Below are positions 41,172-50,721 of a DNA stretch of 64,000 nt, piece by piece; within the stretch, counting starts at the first letter, position 1; every line of letters starts with the position of its first letter. A program made the translations under genes and the position numbers. The notes beneath the pieces were generated by a model that had not been told where the DNA came from, searched no databases, and was given only the letters and a program-made list of their open reading frames with translations. Source of the DNA: Burkholderia pyrrocinia. GTDB taxonomy: Bacteria > Pseudomonadota > Gammaproteobacteria > Burkholderiales > Burkholderiaceae. The stretch is taken from assembly GCF_003330765.1 (NCBI RefSeq), contig NZ_CP024903.1, positions 2,046,001-2,110,000 on the forward strand. The letters are read 5' to 3'.

Positions 41172-42107
41172 TCAGCTTGCCTGCGCAACCAGTTCGGCAT
41201 GAATCCGTTCGACATCGTCGCGTGTGCACAGTGCCGTCCCCGGATGCTCGACCGATGCGGCCGATGCCGCCAGCGCGTAACGGCACGCATCGTCGAACGG
41301 CACGCCGCGCGCCAGCGCCCAGACCATGCCGCCGACGAAACTGTCGCCGGCGCCGACCGTGCTGCATACCGCTGCCGGCCTGCCGGGCAGGCGCAGCACG
41401 CGATCGCGCGTGACGACCCATGCGCCGCGCGCGCCGAGCGTCAGCGCGACGATATCGGCTTGCCCTCGTGCCACGAGTTCGCTCGCCTTCCGACACGCCG
41501 ACGTGTCGTCGAGCGGTTCGCCCGCCAGCGCGCTCAGTTCGCCGAGACTGGGCTTCACGAGATGAACGCCGGCCTCGAGGGCCGCTTGCAGCGCCCGGCC
41601 CGCCGCGTCGACGACCACCCGGCTGCCCCTTGCCCTGGCCGTCCGCGCGAGCGTCGCATACAGGTCGTCGGGCGCGCCGGGCGGCAGGCTGCCGCTCAGC
41701 ACGAGATAGCGTGGCGCCGATTGCATGGCATCGATGCGGGCCGCGCAGTCGCGCCACTCGGCCTCTGTGACCAACGGCCCCGGCATCACGAAGCGGTATT
41801 CGCAACCGGTCGCGGTCTCGGTCACGCAGACGTTCTCGCGCGTCTCGCCGGCGATCCGGATGCGCACCGCCGGCAGGCGCTCGGCTTCGAGCAGCAGCGT
41901 CAATACGTCGCCGGTCGGCCCGCCGGCCAGGTACAGCGCGACGCAGTCGCCGCCGAGCCGGTGAATGGTCCGGGCGACGTTGATCCCGCCGCCGCCGGGG
42001 TCGCGCCGCGGCCGTGCGCAGCGCAGCTTGTGCGTATCGACGATGTGCTCGACCGACGTCGCGACATCGACGGCCGGATTCACGGTGACAGTAACGATAT
42101 CGGACAT
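41172..42107 (-). CDS. PfkB-family sugar kinase (1-phosphofructokinase / tagatose-6-P kinase type)
   Basis: The 311-residue cytosolic kinase has VTVNPAVDVATSVEHIVDTHK as substrate-binding N-terminus, the GGGGINVART glycine-rich loop, LVLSGSLPPGAPDDLY, KPSLGELSALAG, and the catalytic GAGDSFVGGMVWAL with the base Asp. This is the signature of PfkB enzymes phosphorylating fructose-1-P or fructose-6-P. Exact substrate is uncertain. Transcribed away from the ribonucleotide reductase with a perfect FNR box between them, it would support glycolytic flux under low oxygen. Confidence 0.88.
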   Translation of the reverse strand: MSDIVTVTVNPAVDVATSVEHIVDTHKLRCARPRRDPGGGGINVARTIHRLGGDCVALYLAGGPTGDVLTLLLEAERLPAVRIRIAGETRENVCVTETATGCEYRFVMPGPLVTEAEWRDCAARIDAMQSAPRYLVLSGSLPPGAPDDLYATLARTARARGSRVVVDAAGRALQAALEAGVHLVKPSLGELSALAGEPLDDTSACRKASELVARGQADIVALTLGARGAWVVTRDRVLRLPGRPAAVCSTVGAGDSFVGGMVWALARGVPFDDACRYALAASAASVEHPGTALCTRDDVERIHAELVAQAS

Positions 42108-42235
42108 GGTGCGACGCTCGCAGTCGATGGCAGGCGCGATCCGCCGGCTTGCGCGACGAACGCCGGCGCGGCGCTCCCCGGCAACCGATGCGTGCCGACC
42201 GTGGCTCCACCTTACGTTCGACGCCAGTCACGGCG

Positions 42236-42249
42236 TTGACCACCGTCAA
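42236..42249. promoter_or_regulatory. FNR/ANR box between pfkB-type kinase and ribonucleotide reductase
   Basis: TTGAC-CACC-GTCAA, a perfect dyad, lies 128 bases from the kinase start and 91 from the reductase start in the divergent region 42108-42340. It could serve either or both. Confidence 0.72.
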
Positions 42250-42340
42250 GCCAAGCCGCGAAGGCGCCCGGTTGCGCTCGATCAACGACACGTCCAGGCA
42301 GGCTCTTACAGTGAATTATTCATCGTTGCCGAGCCCCGCC

Positions 42341-44137
42341 ATGGACGAGCAGCCACTTTGCACCACCGTGTTCGCCGAACGCTACGCGCAGCCCGGCGAA
42401 ACGTCTCGCGCGGCCGTCTTCCATCGCGTCGCCCATGCACTGTCGCTCGCCGAACCAGCCGACCTCCGTGCGCCGGTGGCGCGCGCGTTCCTCCTGAACC
42501 TGCAGCGCGGCGCGATCGGCGCGGGCCGCATCCTCGCGAATGCCGGCGCGGACAACGGCGGGACGATGGTCAACTGCTTCGTCCATCCGCTCGCGATTCC
42601 GGCCGACACCCCCGTGCAGACCGTCGACACGGCGCTCGCGCATGCGCTCGACGACGCACGCGTCACGCTGTCGATGGGCGGCGGCATCGGCTACGACTTC
42701 TCGCCGGTGCCGCCCGCCGACGCGTACGAACGACGCCTGTCGTCCGGACGCGGCGCATGCGCGGCGATCGACCGTTTCGATGCGATGTGCCGGGCGCTGC
42801 CGTTCACCGGCCCGCGCCACGGCGCGCAAATGGGTGTGCTGCGCTGCGATCATCCGGACCTCGTCGCATTCGTCGCGGCCAAGCGGGGACGCTCGCGCTG
42901 GCCGACGTTCAACCTGTCGGTCGGCGTCACGGATGCGTTCATGGAGGCAGTCCTGCACGACCTGCCGTGGGCGCTCGTCCATCACGCACCGCCCGGCTGC
43001 GCATCCGGCGCACTGCCCCGGCGGCCGGACGGACGCTACCTTTACGCGACGGTGCCGGCCCGCACGCTCTGGCATGCGATCGTCCACGCTGCGCGCGACA
43101 GCGCCGAACCCGGGCTGCTGTTCCTCGACACGATCCGCGACGCGAATCCGCTGCGCGAGCACGAACGGATTGACGCGACGAACCCGTGCGGCGAGCAGCC
43201 GCTGCCGTCCTACGGCAGCTGCGTGCTCGGACCGATCGACCTGTCGCGGTTCGTGCTCCACCCGTTCGGTGCAGACGGCAAGCCGCGCTTCGACTTCGCG
43301 ACGCTCGCTGACGCGGTACGCATCCAGGTCCGCATGCTTGACAACGTGCTCGACCTGACCGCGTGGCCGCTCGCCGCGCACGAACACGAGGCGCGGCGCA
43401 CGCGCCGCATCGGGGTCGGTGTGACCGGGCTGGGCGACGCGCTGACGATGCTGCGGCTGCGCTACGACAGCGCGGAAGCGCGCGCGTTTGCACGCGGGAT
43501 CGTGCTGACGATGCGCGAGCATGCGTTTGCCGCATCGGCCGCGCTTGCCGCCGAGCGCGGCGTGTTTCCGGCCTACGACCCGGCCGCCTATCTGGCCAGC
43601 CCCGCGCGCCGCATGCTCCTGCCGCTGAAGGTACATCACGCGATCGCGCGGCACGGGCTGCGCAACAGCCATCTGCTGTCGTTCGCGCCGGCCGGCAGCG
43701 TGAGCCTCGCGTTCTGCGACAACTGTTCGAACGGGATCGAGCCGGCCGTCGGCTGGACGCAGCGTCGCATGGTCCGCACCGCGGACGGGCGGGTCCGGCC
43801 GTTTCGTGCGGAGAATCACGCTTACCGGCTGTTTCGCGAACTGCATGGCGATAGCGTCAAGCTGCCGGGCTATTTCGTCACAGCTGCCGATATCGCGCCG
43901 GCCGATCATGTCGCGATGCTCGCGGCCCTGCAGCCGTGCGTCGACGCCGGCATCTCGAAGACCGTGACGATGCCTGGTCAGTGTTCGCTCGCGGAGGTCG
44001 ACGCGCTATTCTTCCAGGCCTGGCGCGACGGGCTCAAGGGAATCACGGTTTTCCGGCCCGATCCGCGGCTCGCGTCGGTCGTGACCGATGACGAAGCGCA
44101 CGCGCGGCGCGACGGCCCGGTCTGCATCGGCTGTTGA
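42341..44137 (+). CDS. nrdJ: Class II (adenosylcobalamin-dependent) ribonucleotide reductase
   Basis: The 598-residue enzyme has ILANAGADNGGTMVNCFVHP with the conserved Cys79, LSMGGGIGYDFSPV, NPCGEQPLPSYGSC (281-294) carrying the thiyl-radical Cys283 with Asn281 and Glu285, LLSFAPAGSVSLAFCDNCSNGIEP, and a C-terminal CIGC that would relay reducing equivalents. No N-terminal ATP-cone is present and the protein is shorter than many NrdJ. It needs vitamin B12, not O2, so it can make deoxynucleotides anoxically. ATG 42341 gives the first family-like residues. A lone gene, divergent from the PfkB kinase. Confidence 0.9.
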   Translation: MDEQPLCTTVFAERYAQPGETSRAAVFHRVAHALSLAEPADLRAPVARAFLLNLQRGAIGAGRILANAGADNGGTMVNCFVHPLAIPADTPVQTVDTALAHALDDARVTLSMGGGIGYDFSPVPPADAYERRLSSGRGACAAIDRFDAMCRALPFTGPRHGAQMGVLRCDHPDLVAFVAAKRGRSRWPTFNLSVGVTDAFMEAVLHDLPWALVHHAPPGCASGALPRRPDGRYLYATVPARTLWHAIVHAARDSAEPGLLFLDTIRDANPLREHERIDATNPCGEQPLPSYGSCVLGPIDLSRFVLHPFGADGKPRFDFATLADAVRIQVRMLDNVLDLTAWPLAAHEHEARRTRRIGVGVTGLGDALTMLRLRYDSAEARAFARGIVLTMREHAFAASAALAAERGVFPAYDPAAYLASPARRMLLPLKVHHAIARHGLRNSHLLSFAPAGSVSLAFCDNCSNGIEPAVGWTQRRMVRTADGRVRPFRAENHAYRLFRELHGDSVKLPGYFVTAADIAPADHVAMLAALQPCVDAGISKTVTMPGQCSLAEVDALFFQAWRDGLKGITVFRPDPRLASVVTDDEAHARRDGPVCIGC

Positions 44138-44189
44138 GCGACCCGACGGCTGGCGGCAAGCGTCTGGCGCGATACCGGCAATCGCTCTT

Positions 44190-46097
44190 TCAGTCGGAGG
44201 CGCTCGCGGTCGTTTCCGTGTCGGTTTCCGCCGGCCGGGGCGCCTCGCCGGCATCGTCCGGCGGCGTGATGAGCGCCACCAGCATGTCGTGATCGATCGA
44301 TTCGTGCTGCAGCAAGCTGCGCGCGATCCGTTCGAGCGCATCGCGGTGCTCGCCGAGCGTCAACGTGACCCGCGCATGCGCATCCTGGAGCAGCGCACGC
44401 ACCTCTTCGTCGATCAGTTGCGCCGTGTGCTCGCTGCAGTGGCCATCGCCCGGCGTCCACACGCCCGGCGCCCCGCCCTGGATGGCGCCATCGTCGAGCG
44501 TCGCCAGACCGACCTTCTCGCTCATCCCGTACTGCATCACCATGTGACGCGCCAGCGCGGTCGCCCGTTCGAGATCGTTCTGCGCGCCGGTCGAGACGTC
44601 GCCGAACACGATTTCCTCGGCCACCCGCCCGCCGAGCAACACGTCGAGCCGGTCGAGCAGTTCGCTCCTGCGCAGCACATAGCGGTCCTCGGTCGGCACC
44701 TGCTGCGTGTAACCAAGCGCCGCGATCCCACGCGGAATGATCGATACCTTCTTCACGGGATCGCAGTGCGCGCGGCTTTGCGCAACGAGCGCGTGCCCCG
44801 ATTCGTGGTACGCGATGGTCCGCTTCTCCTGTTCGTTCATCACGCGGCTCTTGCGCTCCATGCCCGTCATCGCACGATCGATGGCCTCGTCGAAATCGGC
44901 CATTCCGATCGCAGGCTTGCCAAGTTCGGCCGCATGCAGCGCGGCTTCGTTGACGACGTTCGCGAGATCGGCGCCGACGAAGCCTGGCGTGCGCTGCGCC
45001 AGTTCGGCCAGGTCAACTTCTGGGGCAAGCTTCACGCGCTTCGTGTGCACGGCCAGGATCTGCTTTCGTCCGGTCAGGTCCGGCCGGTCGATCGCGATGT
45101 GCCGGTCGAAACGCCCGGGGCGCAGCAGTGCGGGATCCAGGATCTCCGGCCGGTTGGTCGCGGCCATGATGATGACGCCCGAATTGGCCTGAAAGCCGTC
45201 CATCTCGACGAGCAGCTGGTTGAGCGTCTGCTCGCGCTCGTCGTTGCCCGACATCAAACCGACGCCGCGTGCCTTGCCGAGCGCATCGAGCTCGTCGATG
45301 AACACGATGCACGGCGCACTCTGCTGGGCCTGCTCGAAGAGATCGCGCACGCGCGCCGCGCCGACGCCGACGAACATCTCGACGAACGCCGAGCCGCTGA
45401 TCGAGAAGAACGGCACGGCCGCCTCGCCAGCCACCGCGCGCGCGAGCAACGTCTTGCCGGTACCGGGCGCCCCGACGATCAGCACGCCCTTCGGAATCTT
45501 GCCGCCGAGCCGCTGATAGCGTTCTGGACTGCGCAGGAATGCGACGATCTGCTGCAACTCGGCCTTCGCCTCGTCGATGCCCGCGATGTCGTCGAACGTG
45601 ATGCCGGTTTCCTGCTGCACATAGACGCGGGCCTGGCTCTTGCCCATGCCGCTCAGGTCCCGGATCCCGCCCGGCCTGCGCATCATGAAATTCCAGAGCA
45701 GGACGAGCATGATCACGGGAAACACCCACGTCGCCAGCGTCTCGATCCAGCCCGAATCCGGCATCCCGCGATAGCGGATGCCGGCGGCCGTCAGATCGGC
45801 AACCAGATGGTCGTCGGCTACCCGGTTCGTCGTGAAGCGCCACGGCGCGCCGGCCTTCGTCACGGCCTGCGCGTCGGAGGCCTGCAGCGGCGCGGCGGCT
45901 TCGGGCATGCGCAGCACGCCCGAGATGGACGCCTGCCCGATCTCGAGATCGTCGACGAGCCGCGCGTCGACCAGACGGTGAAAGTCGCTGTACGAAATCG
46001 ATGTCGTCGCCGGCCGGGCCGATAGCAGTTGAAATGCGATCAGCACGGCGAAGGCGATCGGGATCAGCAGCCCGGAGTAGTCGAATGACTTTTTCAT
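44190..46097 (-). CDS. ftsH: Second FtsH-like AAA+ zinc metalloprotease
   Basis: The 635-residue membrane protease has TM1 (8-26), a periplasmic segment, TM2 (about 120-137), AAA+ domain with Walker A GAPGTGKT (209-216), Walker [34 protein letters not shown], then the M41 protease with HESGH (431-435). All catalytic motifs are intact. It lies far from rrmJ/folP, where housekeeping ftsH normally sits, so it is an accessory paralogue. Last gene of an operon BON - BCAM0308-like - ftsH controlled from the FNR-box region 47419-47503. It likely performs membrane protein quality control in anoxia. Confidence 0.92.
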   Translation of the reverse strand: MKKSFDYSGLLIPIAFAVLIAFQLLSARPATTSISYSDFHRLVDARLVDDLEIGQASISGVLRMPEAAAPLQASDAQAVTKAGAPWRFTTNRVADDHLVADLTAAGIRYRGMPDSGWIETLATWVFPVIMLVLLWNFMMRRPGGIRDLSGMGKSQARVYVQQETGITFDDIAGIDEAKAELQQIVAFLRSPERYQRLGGKIPKGVLIVGAPGTGKTLLARAVAGEAAVPFFSISGSAFVEMFVGVGAARVRDLFEQAQQSAPCIVFIDELDALGKARGVGLMSGNDEREQTLNQLLVEMDGFQANSGVIIMAATNRPEILDPALLRPGRFDRHIAIDRPDLTGRKQILAVHTKRVKLAPEVDLAELAQRTPGFVGADLANVVNEAALHAAELGKPAIGMADFDEAIDRAMTGMERKSRVMNEQEKRTIAYHESGHALVAQSRAHCDPVKKVSIIPRGIAALGYTQQVPTEDRYVLRRSELLDRLDVLLGGRVAEEIVFGDVSTGAQNDLERATALARHMVMQYGMSEKVGLATLDDGAIQGGAPGVWTPGDGHCSEHTAQLIDEEVRALLQDAHARVTLTLGEHRDALERIARSLLQHESIDHDMLVALITPPDDAGEAPRPAETDTETTASASD

Positions 46098-46130
46098 GGG
46101 ATCGAGCCTGCAGGACGGGAAAATGCCCGC

Positions 46131-46640
46131 TCATGCAGCGTCGCGCTTCCATTCCGCTCGCAGCACGTTTTCGCTGTCGCGATAGTTGAGCGCGAGATCG
46201 CCGTGGTGCGCGTGCAGCAACGCCTCACCCAGGCGTCGCACCATGTGCACGCCCGTGGTCCGAACGATGAGCGCATCGCGGGATTTCTCGATCTCCATGA
46301 TGCGTTCGAGCGCGTGTTCGCTCGTCTCCAGATCAGCCTGTCGCTCGAGCAGGTCGAGGATCATCGACCGGTGTGCGCGCAGGTAGTCGCCACGCAATAC
46401 CAGCTCGCCTGCCGGTGCGTTTTCCCGCATGCGCTTGCAGGCCGGGCATTCGAGCTGCCGCCGGTCGAGCGGGGTCGCGTACCAGGTCCAGCGGCCCTCG
46501 TCGCAGACGGCGCCGCAGCCTTCGCAGATCCGGTCGCCCTTCGGCCGCTTCGGATCGCGATAGCTGTCCTTCGTATGCGGTTGCATGCGCTTGTCGCGGC
46601 GCAGGAAATTTCGGCCGGGGACGGAATTAGAACGGTTCAT
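46131..46640 (-). CDS. BCAM0308-family protein (lxa locus, zinc-ribbon-like)
   Basis: The 169-residue cytosolic protein has a basic N-terminus and two CxxC-type pairs (ICEGCGAVCDEGRW and LECPACKRMREN) that could bind zinc, then a helical region ending in LNYRDSENVLRAEW. I recognise it as the BCAM0308 family named after the B. cenocepacia low-oxygen locus; its function is unknown to me. Start 46640 is chosen for the GGGAGAAG site. It lies 40 bases after the BON stop and 33 before ftsH, within one operon. Confidence 0.8.
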   Translation of the reverse strand: MNRSNSVPGRNFLRRDKRMQPHTKDSYRDPKRPKGDRICEGCGAVCDEGRWTWYATPLDRRQLECPACKRMRENAPAGELVLRGDYLRAHRSMILDLLERQADLETSEHALERIMEIEKSRDALIVRTTGVHMVRRLGEALLHAHHGDLALNYRDSENVLRAEWKRDAA

Positions 46641-46680
46641 CGCTGCTTCTCCCTGATAGTGGACCGTGTAGGCACGCCGG

Positions 46681-47328
46681 TCAGGCAACGGTCAGCCGGT
46701 CGACGACCTCGCGAACACCCCTGACCGACCCCGCCGCGCCGCACGCGGCACGCCTTTCCGCCAGCGATGCGACCGTGCCCGTCAACGTGACAATGCCGTC
46801 GGTTGCCTCGATCGAAATCCCCGCGGATTCGCGCTGCGCGCGACGGGCGAGCGCTTCGGCAATCCGGGTTCCGACGTCCGGCACCGTATGGTCGGTACGC
46901 ACCTGGATGCGATTCGCCACGCCGACGACGCCGATCATCCGGCTCACCATCGCTTCCGCCGCACGGCTCTGGAACGCATGATCGACTTCGCCGTCGAGCG
47001 TCACACAGCCGTGATCGACCTCGACGCGAATCTTGTGATCGCGTAACGCCTCCTGCCAGCCGAGCGCGAACGTGATCGCGATCGCCAACTCCTGGTCCGC
47101 GCAGGCATTCTCCGGCGGGGCAACGTTCAGCTCAAGCACTAGCGCCCGCGCGTCCGCGACATGCAGTGTCGTCTTCTGCGCCTCGAGTTTCTGGGCCCAG
47201 CTGTCGACCGTGCCGCGCAACGTGACGATCCGGTCGCGTACGTCGACGTCGATCCGGCGCGCATCGATCGCCGGATTCCAGAACAGCGCTTGCTCGACAT
47301 CCTGCTTGAGTGCTGCATCGGACTTCAT
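46681..47328 (-). CDS. Triple BON-domain protein
   Basis: The 215-residue protein contains three BON repeats (about 3-70, 77-145, 147-215), each with the pattern I-x-V-x-V-x-x-x-x-V-T-L-x-G-x-V (RIVTLRGTVDSW; GCVTLDGEVDHA; GIVTLTGTVASL). No signal peptide is visible, so it is probably cytosolic, unlike OsmY-type proteins. BON domains are thought to bind phospholipid. First gene of the operon with the BCAM0308-like protein and FtsH; the box at 47419-47432 is 91 bases upstream. Confidence 0.9.
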   Translation of the reverse strand: MKSDAALKQDVEQALFWNPAIDARRIDVDVRDRIVTLRGTVDSWAQKLEAQKTTLHVADARALVLELNVAPPENACADQELAIAITFALGWQEALRDHKIRVEVDHGCVTLDGEVDHAFQSRAAEAMVSRMIGVVGVANRIQVRTDHTVPDVGTRIAEALARRAQRESAGISIEATDGIVTLTGTVASLAERRAACGAAGSVRGVREVVDRLTVA

Positions 47329-47418
47329 GTCGGTCTCCCGTCGGCCCGTGTCGATCGCAAGGTTTGCGACCGCATGCGTGCCGCACCGGATTCAGCATCA
47401 CGCACGGCGACGCCGGCG

Positions 47419-47432
47419 GCTTGACGAGGATC
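47419..47432 (-). promoter_or_regulatory. FNR/ANR box, BON-operon side
   Basis: TTGAC-GAGG-ATCAA is a perfect dyad 91 bases upstream of the BON start, in the 256-base divergent region 47329-47584. Confidence 0.72.
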
Positions 47433-47489
47433 AATCAACACCGGGCTTGCCGCCGCGGTCGTCGGGCGTGCGACGGCCGAATTTGTCCG

Positions 47490-47503
47490 TTGATACAGAT
47501 CAA
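47490..47503 (+). promoter_or_regulatory. FNR/ANR box, export-operon side
   Basis: TTGAT-ACAG-ATCAA is the canonical FNR sequence, 82 bases upstream of the small membrane-protein gene at 47585 that heads the ABC export operon. Confidence 0.78.
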
Positions 47504-47584
47504 CCGTGCGGCAGAGCGCCACGCGATCATGACGCCAGACGCTGCGAAAGCCGTGGCAACACGAACGCTTCCCGGGAGCCCGTC

Positions 47585-47773
47585 ATGATCCGAAAGCAAT
47601 ACCGAATCGTTCTTGCGACGCTAAGCGTGTTCATCGCGCTTGCCTCGCTGTTCGGCATCGTGCACGGGATGCTGTCCGATGAGCGGGTTTTCAGGTACTC
47701 GATCGTCACGCTGATCTCGAGCATCCTCGCGTTCGTCGCGTTGCTGAACCCCACTCCGGGCGACCGTCCGTGA
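47585..47773 (+). CDS. Small two-TM membrane protein
   Basis: The 62-residue product has hydrophobic helices at about 8-27 and 37-55 (LATLSVFIALASLFGIVHG; IVTLISSILAFVALL). GGGAG precedes the ATG. No family recognised. It opens the operon of permease, ATPase, fusion protein and NodT, 28 bases before the permease, and could be a regulatory subunit of the exporter (inference). Confidence 0.65.
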   Translation: MIRKQYRIVLATLSVFIALASLFGIVHGMLSDERVFRYSIVTLISSILAFVALLNPTPGDRP

Positions 47774-47801
47774 CACGCCCGGCCCCGTTGCAGTCGACAT
47801 C

Positions 47802-48938
47802 ATGAACGGCATCCTCAAGCTTGCGTTCAAGCTGCTCGTCAACGACAGCGCGAAGTTCACCGCGCTGACCGTCGGCATCACGTTCTCGGTGCTGCTAATG
47901 ATCGAGATGACCTCGCTGTTCGCCGGGATCCTGAACAAATCGTCGGCGTCCGTCATCAATATCGGCGCGAAGGTCTGGGTGATGGACCCGGCCGTGAAGA
48001 CGATCGCGAACAGCATCGGCATGCCCGACTACGTGCTCGATGCCGTGCGCAGCATCGATGGCGTCAAGTACGCGGTGCCGCTCTATTCGGGCGCCGCACT
48101 CGTCAAGCTGCGCTCCGGCACCTACCAGGCGGTGACGGTCGTCGGCCTCGACGACGCCAGCCTGCTCGGCCGCCCGACGATGCTGCAGGGTCGGATCGAG
48201 GACATCTACGCGGAAAACGGGTTCATTGCGATCGACGACACCGAGTTTCGCAAGCTCGAGCATCCGTCCGTCGGCACCGATTTCGAGCTGAACGATCATC
48301 GCGGCGTCATCGTCGGCATCGCGAAGGTTGCCGCGAGCGGGCTGTTCGGCACGCCGACGCTCTACACCACGTACGCGCGCGCGATCCGCTACATTCCGTC
48401 GCCGCGCTTCACGACCTCATACATCCTCGTCGAGCCAAAGTCGGATGCGGACATCGCGCACATCAAGGCCGTCGTGAAGTCGCTCGGGTATCTCGCGTAT
48501 ACGCGCGACGAATTCATCGCGCAGATCGCGCGCTTCTACAAGTACGAGACGGGGCTCGGCACCAACATCATGCTGATGACGATCATCAGCTTCATCATCG
48601 GACTGTCGATTTCCGGTCAGACGTTCTACGCCTTCATCCTCGAAAACCTCGACAAGTTCGGCGCGCTGAAGGCGATCGGCGCGAAAAGCCGCGAACTCGT
48701 CACGATGATTCTTTTCCAGGCGACGTTCACCGCGCTGACGGGATACGGAATCGGCGTCGGCCTGTGCGTGCTGATGATCAGTCTCGCGAAGCTGCAGATT
48801 CCCGATTACGCGGCGCTCATCACGTTCGGCAACCTGTCGCTCGCGTTCGGGATGGTGGTCGTGATCGCGACGCTATCGAGCTATCTCGGAGTGAGACGCG
48901 TGCTGCGCATCGAACCGTTCGACATCTTCCGGGGCTGA
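47802..48938 (+). CDS. ABC transporter permease, FtsX/MacB-like (DevC type)
   Basis: The 378-residue permease has one N-terminal TM (about 22-45), a large extracytoplasmic MacB-type domain (about 46-255), and three C-terminal TMs (about 260-285, 305-335, 345-365), the standard FtsX topology. KFGALKAIGAKSRELVTMILFQ is the coupling segment before TM3, and RRVLRIEPFDIFRG the typical C-terminus. It partners with the ATPase two bases downstream and the fusion protein after it, forming a tripartite exporter with the NodT channel. Confidence 0.9.
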   Translation: MNGILKLAFKLLVNDSAKFTALTVGITFSVLLMIEMTSLFAGILNKSSASVINIGAKVWVMDPAVKTIANSIGMPDYVLDAVRSIDGVKYAVPLYSGAALVKLRSGTYQAVTVVGLDDASLLGRPTMLQGRIEDIYAENGFIAIDDTEFRKLEHPSVGTDFELNDHRGVIVGIAKVAASGLFGTPTLYTTYARAIRYIPSPRFTTSYILVEPKSDADIAHIKAVVKSLGYLAYTRDEFIAQIARFYKYETGLGTNIMLMTIISFIIGLSISGQTFYAFILENLDKFGALKAIGAKSRELVTMILFQATFTALTGYGIGVGLCVLMISLAKLQIPDYAALITFGNLSLAFGMVVVIATLSSYLGVRRVLRIEPFDIFRG

Positions 48939-48940
48939 CG

Positions 48941-49639
48941 ATGTCGAACATCGCGATCGATGCACGCGGCGTCAGCAAATGGTTCGGCGACGGCGAAGCG
49001 CGCACGCAGGCCCTGTGCGACGTGTCGATGCAAGCCAGCTTCGGCGAGATGCTGCTGATCGTCGGACCGTCCGGCAGCGGCAAGACGACGCTGCTCAGCG
49101 TGATCTCGGGGATCCTGCGGCCGGAATCCGGCTCGGTGTCGATTGACGGCGTCGATCTATGGGCGCAGCCGAACGACGCGATCGCCGATTTCCGGCTGAA
49201 CCGGATCGGCTTCGTGTTTCAGGACTACCACCTGTTCCCGAGGCTCACGACCGCGGAGAACGTTGCAATCCCGCTGATCCTGAAACGCCGGCCATGGGAC
49301 GAAGCCGTGAAAGAGGCGCTCGACTATCTCGACGTCGTCGGCCTCCGGAATCGTGCGCACCTGCCGCCCGTCAAGCTGTCCGGCGGCGAACAGCAACGCG
49401 TGGCGATCGCGCGCGCGATCGTCAGCAAGCCCGATCTGCTGATCCTCGACGAACCGACCGCGTCGCTCGATGGCGACACGGGGCGAATGATCATCGACTT
49501 CGTCAAGCACAAGGTGCTGAGCGACACGCGCTGCATCGTGATCGTCACGCACGACGCGCGGATCTTCGAGTACGCGGATCGCATCCTGCGGATGGAAGAC
49601 GGCAAGCTGAACGGCATCGACCGCAGAGGTGCGCGATGA
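48941..49639 (+). CDS. ABC transporter ATP-binding protein (LolD/MacB/DevA type)
   Basis: The 232-residue ATPase has Walker A GPSGSGKTT, Q-loop FVFQDYHLFPRL, signature LSGGEQQRVAIARAI, Walker B LLILDEPTASLD and the H-loop VTHDARIFEYADRI. It starts two bases after the permease stop and overlaps the fusion-protein gene by ATGA. It drives the FtsX-like permease, here a mechanotransmission-type exporter. Confidence 0.94.
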   Translation: MSNIAIDARGVSKWFGDGEARTQALCDVSMQASFGEMLLIVGPSGSGKTTLLSVISGILRPESGSVSIDGVDLWAQPNDAIADFRLNRIGFVFQDYHLFPRLTTAENVAIPLILKRRPWDEAVKEALDYLDVVGLRNRAHLPPVKLSGGEQQRVAIARAIVSKPDLLILDEPTASLDGDTGRMIIDFVKHKVLSDTRCIVIVTHDARIFEYADRILRMEDGKLNGIDRRGAR

Positions 49640-50721
49640 AACACAGGCTCGTGTTCGCGGCGGCCCTGCTCGGCTTCCTGGCGAGTCTCGTCGCCGCGTG
49701 GGTTTACAGCCGTCAGGAGCCACCGCAGCCGCCGGTGTTCAAGCCGGCCGCCAATCCGTACGTGCGCGGCGTCTATGCGAACGGCATCGTCGAAAGCGAG
49801 CAGCCGGCCGGCGCCAACGTGAACGTCTATCCGGACGTATCGGGCGCGGTGACGCGCATCCTCGTGCACGACGGCGATCCGGTGAAGGCCGGCGACCCGC
49901 TGCTGACGATCGACGACTCGGTGCAACGCGCAACGGCCGCCCAGCTCGCGGCACAGGCCGACGCGGCAGCCGCCCTGCTCGACGAGCTGAAGGCGCAGCC
50001 GCGCCGGGAGGTGCTGGACGTGGCCGGCGCGCAGACGACGGCCGCCCAGGCAAGCCTGAAGCTGGCACAGGATCAGTACGACAAGCAGCGGCGCGCGTAC
50101 GACATCGACCCGAAGGCCGTCAGCCGCGATGCGCTCGACACGGCCGCGAACGCCGTGCGCGTCGCGGCGGCCAACCTGGATGTAACAACGCGGCAGTATC
50201 GTCTGACGAAAGCCGGCGCGTGGCGCTACGACGTGCGCAACCAGGAGGCGCAAGCCATCGCGTTGCGGCGCGCGGCCGACGCGGCTGCCGCACTGCTCGC
50301 CCGCTACACGCTGCACGCGCCGGCGGACGGCACCGTACTGGCAATGAACGCGGCCGTCGGGTCGTACCTGACTTCGCAGGGACTCTACGACACCTATACC
50401 CAGGGTAACGCACCCGTCGCGGTGCTCGGCACGCCGGTCGACCGCCTGCAGGTGCGCTGCTACATCGACGAAATCCTGATCCACCAGCTGCCCGATCTGC
50501 ATGCGTTGAAAGCGCATATGTTCGTGCGCGGCACGTCGGTCGAGGCCGACCTTCAGTTCGTCCGCGTGCAGCCGTACGTCACGCCGAAGATCGAACTGTC
50601 CGACCAGCGCACCGAACGCGTCGACGTGCGCGTGCTGCCGGTGATTTTCCGTATCGTGCCGAACAGGAATGTGCGGCTGTTCCCCGGGCAGATCGTCGAT
50701 GTCTACGTTGCAGGCAAATAA
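49636..50721 (+). CDS. HlyD/RND-type periplasmic membrane fusion protein
   Basis: The 361-residue adaptor has an N-terminal membrane anchor (about 5-24), a split biotinyl-lipoyl domain (VNVYPDVSGAVTRILVHDGD near 65-85; YTLHAPADGTVLAMNAAVGS near 228-247), a coiled-coil hairpin (about 95-215, Ala/Gln/Arg-rich), and a beta-barrel. The gene overlaps the ATPase gene by ATGA and the NodT gene by 23 bases, so all are coupled. It links the FtsX-like permease to the outer-membrane channel. Confidence 0.9.
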   Translation: MKHRLVFAAALLGFLASLVAAWVYSRQEPPQPPVFKPAANPYVRGVYANGIVESEQPAGANVNVYPDVSGAVTRILVHDGDPVKAGDPLLTIDDSVQRATAAQLAAQADAAAALLDELKAQPRREVLDVAGAQTTAAQASLKLAQDQYDKQRRAYDIDPKAVSRDALDTAANAVRVAAANLDVTTRQYRLTKAGAWRYDVRNQEAQAIALRRAADAAAALLARYTLHAPADGTVLAMNAAVGSYLTSQGLYDTYTQGNAPVAVLGTPVDRLQVRCYIDEILIHQLPDLHALKAHMFVRGTSVEADLQFVRVQPYVTPKIELSDQRTERVDVRVLPVIFRIVPNRNVRLFPGQIVDVYVAGK

